5,683 nucleotides of DNA from an uncultured Peptococcaceae bacterium. Its GTDB lineage: Bacteria > Bacillota > Desulfotomaculia > Desulfotomaculales > Desulfocucumaceae. Each line of letters starts with the position of its first letter. Positions within the stretch are counted from its first letter, which is position 1. Of this stretch, positions 4,359-5,683 are shown in pieces. Location of the stretch: contig CATZDY010000147.1 of NCBI GenBank assembly GCA_958417755.1, positions 1-5,683 of the forward strand. Direction: 5' to 3'. The position numbers and the translations under genes were made by a program. The notes under the pieces were generated by a model. That model was not told where the DNA came from, made no database searches, and saw only the letters and a program-made list of their open reading frames with translations.

Positions 4359-5683
4359 ATGAAAAAAGCTCTTTCCATGTGTTTAACTGTTCTTATGATT
4401 ATAGCAATATTTCCAATTTCTGTTTATGCAGCTGAAACTAATACATGTCCTCGATGCAATGGGGAAGGAACCTATGGATACACTACAAAAACATGTGATA
4501 ATTGTCTTGGCAAAGGATATACCGGAACGTATTACCAAATGTTTTCATGTGAAAAATGCCATGGTAAAGGAGAGCTGCAGGTTGAAAATATTTGCAGCTT
4601 GTGTCAAGGAGAAGGCACGATATCGGATTATATCATCAGCTATAATCCAAATGGAGGTTCAGACGGTCCAACTTATCAGATAAAAACACCTGGAGAAGTA
4701 TTAAAATTAAGCGGCTCTACGCCCTCCAGAGATGGTTATAAATTTATAGGATGGTCCTTAACAGCAGAAGGAACCGTCGACTACCTTCCGGAGTCAAATT
4801 ATTCTGAAGAATCAAATGTTACACTATATGCTGTTTGGAAACCGGCGTGTTACAATTGCAGTGGAACAGGGAGTGTGCAAAAATCAAAAACATGTTCTGA
4901 ATGTCGTGGAGTCGGTTATTTTTATGTAAATGAAAATTGCACCAGTTGCAATGGCACTGGAATTATTATGAAAACGACAAGTACTAAGTGCCCGAGATGT
5001 CTTGGTGGTGCAATCGGTTGCGTCATAAAAGATTGTTATATTTGCTCGGGAACTGGTTATGTGCATTCGACCACTGGCACACGTTGTTCAAGATGTAACG
5101 GCACAGGGAAAAATCCTACCAAAACTAAATATTACTGTACAAATTGCGTAGACGGAAAAATCTATTACAACGAGACCTGTACGGCTTGTGGTGGCAGTGG
5201 AATTTTATGTGGTAATGGACACACAGAAGTAGTTGATGGTGCTGTGGCACCTACTTGTACCACTACTGGGCTAACGGAAGGCGCACATTGCGCAGTCTGT
5301 CATGAAATTTTAGTGGAACAAGAAACAATTCCCGCTACAGGGCATAATTATTCAACCGAAATAATTGACCCTACCTGTACGGAGCAAGGGTACACTTTGC
5401 ACACCTGTTTAAAATGTGAATATTCTTATAAAGACAATTATACAGACACTTTGGGGCACGATTATTCAGCTCAAATCATTAATGCGACTTGTACTGAGCA
5501 GGGTTATACTTTATATACCTGCTCAAAATGCGGAAATTCTTATAAAGATAATTATTTAGATGTTCTTCCGCATAACTACAGCCCATGGACAACGAAAACG
5601 GCTCCAACGTGTACAAATGATGGAATTGCAACAAGACAATGCTTAAACTGCGGCCAAACAGAAACAAAGGTTCTGTCAAAAAT
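4359..5683 (+). CDS. Secreted Cys-rich protein with three DnaJ-CR-like zinc modules and Cys repeats (3' end missing)
   Basis: The frame opens at ATG 4359, 7 nt after AAGGAGG (4345-4351), and is still open at the window end (441 codons). Residues 1-24 are a Sec signal peptide: KK, a hydrophobic core, and VYA before the predicted cut at A24/A25, with no lipobox. Four CxxCxGxG motifs follow at C30, C46, C64 and C79, matching the zinc-binding central region of DnaJ/Hsp40. Residues 91-161 are an InlB B/Listeria-Bacteroides-type repeat (NPNGG...FIGW...LYAVW). Two more sets of four CxxC units follow, at C164, C179, C194, C211 and at C226, C243, C260, C274; those at C211 and C260 have degenerate glycines. 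From H288 the protein continues as tandem repeats of about 38 residues. There is no J domain, so it is not a DnaJ chaperone. It probably works at the cell surface, with Cys binding zinc or forming disulfides. Substrate and function are unknown, and any anchor lies beyond the window. Confidence 0.85.
   Translation, partial: MKKALSMCLTVLMIIAIFPISVYAAETNTCPRCNGEGTYGYTTKTCDNCLGKGYTGTYYQMFSCEKCHGKGELQVENICSLCQGEGTISDYIISYNPNGGSDGPTYQIKTPGEVLKLSGSTPSRDGYKFIGWSLTAEGTVDYLPESNYSEESNVTLYAVWKPACYNCSGTGSVQKSKTCSECRGVGYFYVNENCTSCNGTGIIMKTTSTKCPRCLGGAIGCVIKDCYICSGTGYVHSTTGTRCSRCNGTGKNPTKTKYYCTNCVDGKIYYNETCTACGGSGILCGNGHTEVVDGAVAPTCTTTGLTEGAHCAVCHEILVEQETIPATGHNYSTEIIDPTCTEQGYTLHTCLKCEYSYKDNYTDTLGHDYSAQIINATCTEQGYTLYTCSKCGNSYKDNYLDVLPHNYSPWTTKTAPTCTNDGIATRQCLNCGQTETKVLSK
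5220..5683 (+). repeat. Tandem Cys-containing repeats of about 38 residues in the secreted protein
   Basis: Units begin at 5220, 5343, 5457 and 5571 (residues H288, H329, H367 and H405); the last is cut by the window end. The pattern is H-(N/D)-Y-S, then (P/A)-T-C-T-x2-G, then C-x2-C, and usually Y-K-D-N-Y. The first unit is more divergent and slightly longer (41 residues). The two middle units are 38 residues each and close in protein, but differ at many third codon positions, so the duplication is not recent. Similar repeats are common in surface proteins of gut Clostridia. Confidence 0.75.

Noticed and set aside
4426..4683. 85-aa plus-strand frame within the secreted protein gene
   Set aside because: It is in another frame of the long signal-peptide gene and is a shadow of its repetitive Cys codons.
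4884..5066. 60-aa minus-strand frame within the secreted protein gene
   Set aside because: It is antisense to the CxxC repeats with low-complexity translation and no ribosome binding site context.
5479..5679. 66-aa minus-strand frame near the window end
   Set aside because: It is antisense to the tandem repeats of the secreted protein and shows no domain.
4359..5683. Calling the secreted protein a DnaJ/Hsp40 chaperone
   Set aside because: It has a signal peptide, no J domain or HPD motif in the visible part, and repeats of surface-protein type. Only the zinc-module signature is shared.

Overview
The window looks like accessory (mobile-element) DNA from a low-GC Gram-positive bacterium, most likely a gut-type member of the Clostridia. 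The basis is the A+T-rich coding sequence, strong AGGAGG-type ribosome binding sites, textbook TTGACA/TATAAT promoters, intrinsic terminators, and a secreted protein with a C-terminal repeat style (GH...PTCTEQGYT...CxxCG) common in surface proteins of that group. No rRNA, tRNA, CRISPR array or insertion sequence was recognised, and neither an integrase nor a relaxase is present, so the element type cannot be named.

Left part (1-925). A terminator of an upstream gene (4-40) is followed by a near-consensus promoter (109-137). A strong intrinsic terminator lies only about 70 nt past its predicted start site (215-255). After it come a perfect Shine-Dalgarno sequence with only a five-codon frame behind it, and a visibly more GC-rich non-coding block. 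That block contains a perfect 12-bp inverted repeat (390-401/480-491) enclosing three small potential hairpins. A 58-aa excisionase-like winged-helix protein follows (578-754).

Central part (926-3260). One large gene encodes a 746-aa replication protein that joins a CHC2 zinc finger, a TOPRIM primase core, a P-loop helicase-type ATPase and a probable winged-helix C-terminus. It ends in a Gly-Asp-Asn tail next to a 9-bp inverted repeat and is closed by a strong terminator. Together with the small HTH protein this resembles the replication module of an integrative element or phage satellite.

Right part (3261-5683). A roughly 400-bp gene-poor stretch contains direct and inverted repeats. Next is a divergent pair of XRE-family regulators (105 aa on the minus strand, 67 aa on the plus strand) arranged like a CI/Cro switch, with facing promoters and recurring CTTGA half-sites. 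The 67-aa regulator appears to be co-transcribed with a long gene that runs off the window end. It encodes a secreted, very cysteine-rich protein: signal peptide, four CxxCxGxG motifs as in the DnaJ zinc-binding region, an InlB/Listeria-Bacteroides-type repeat, eight more CxxC units in two sets of four, then tandem Cys-containing repeats. It has no J domain in the visible part. This exported protein with three DnaJ-CR-like modules, under apparent phage-type regulator control, is the most unusual object in the window.
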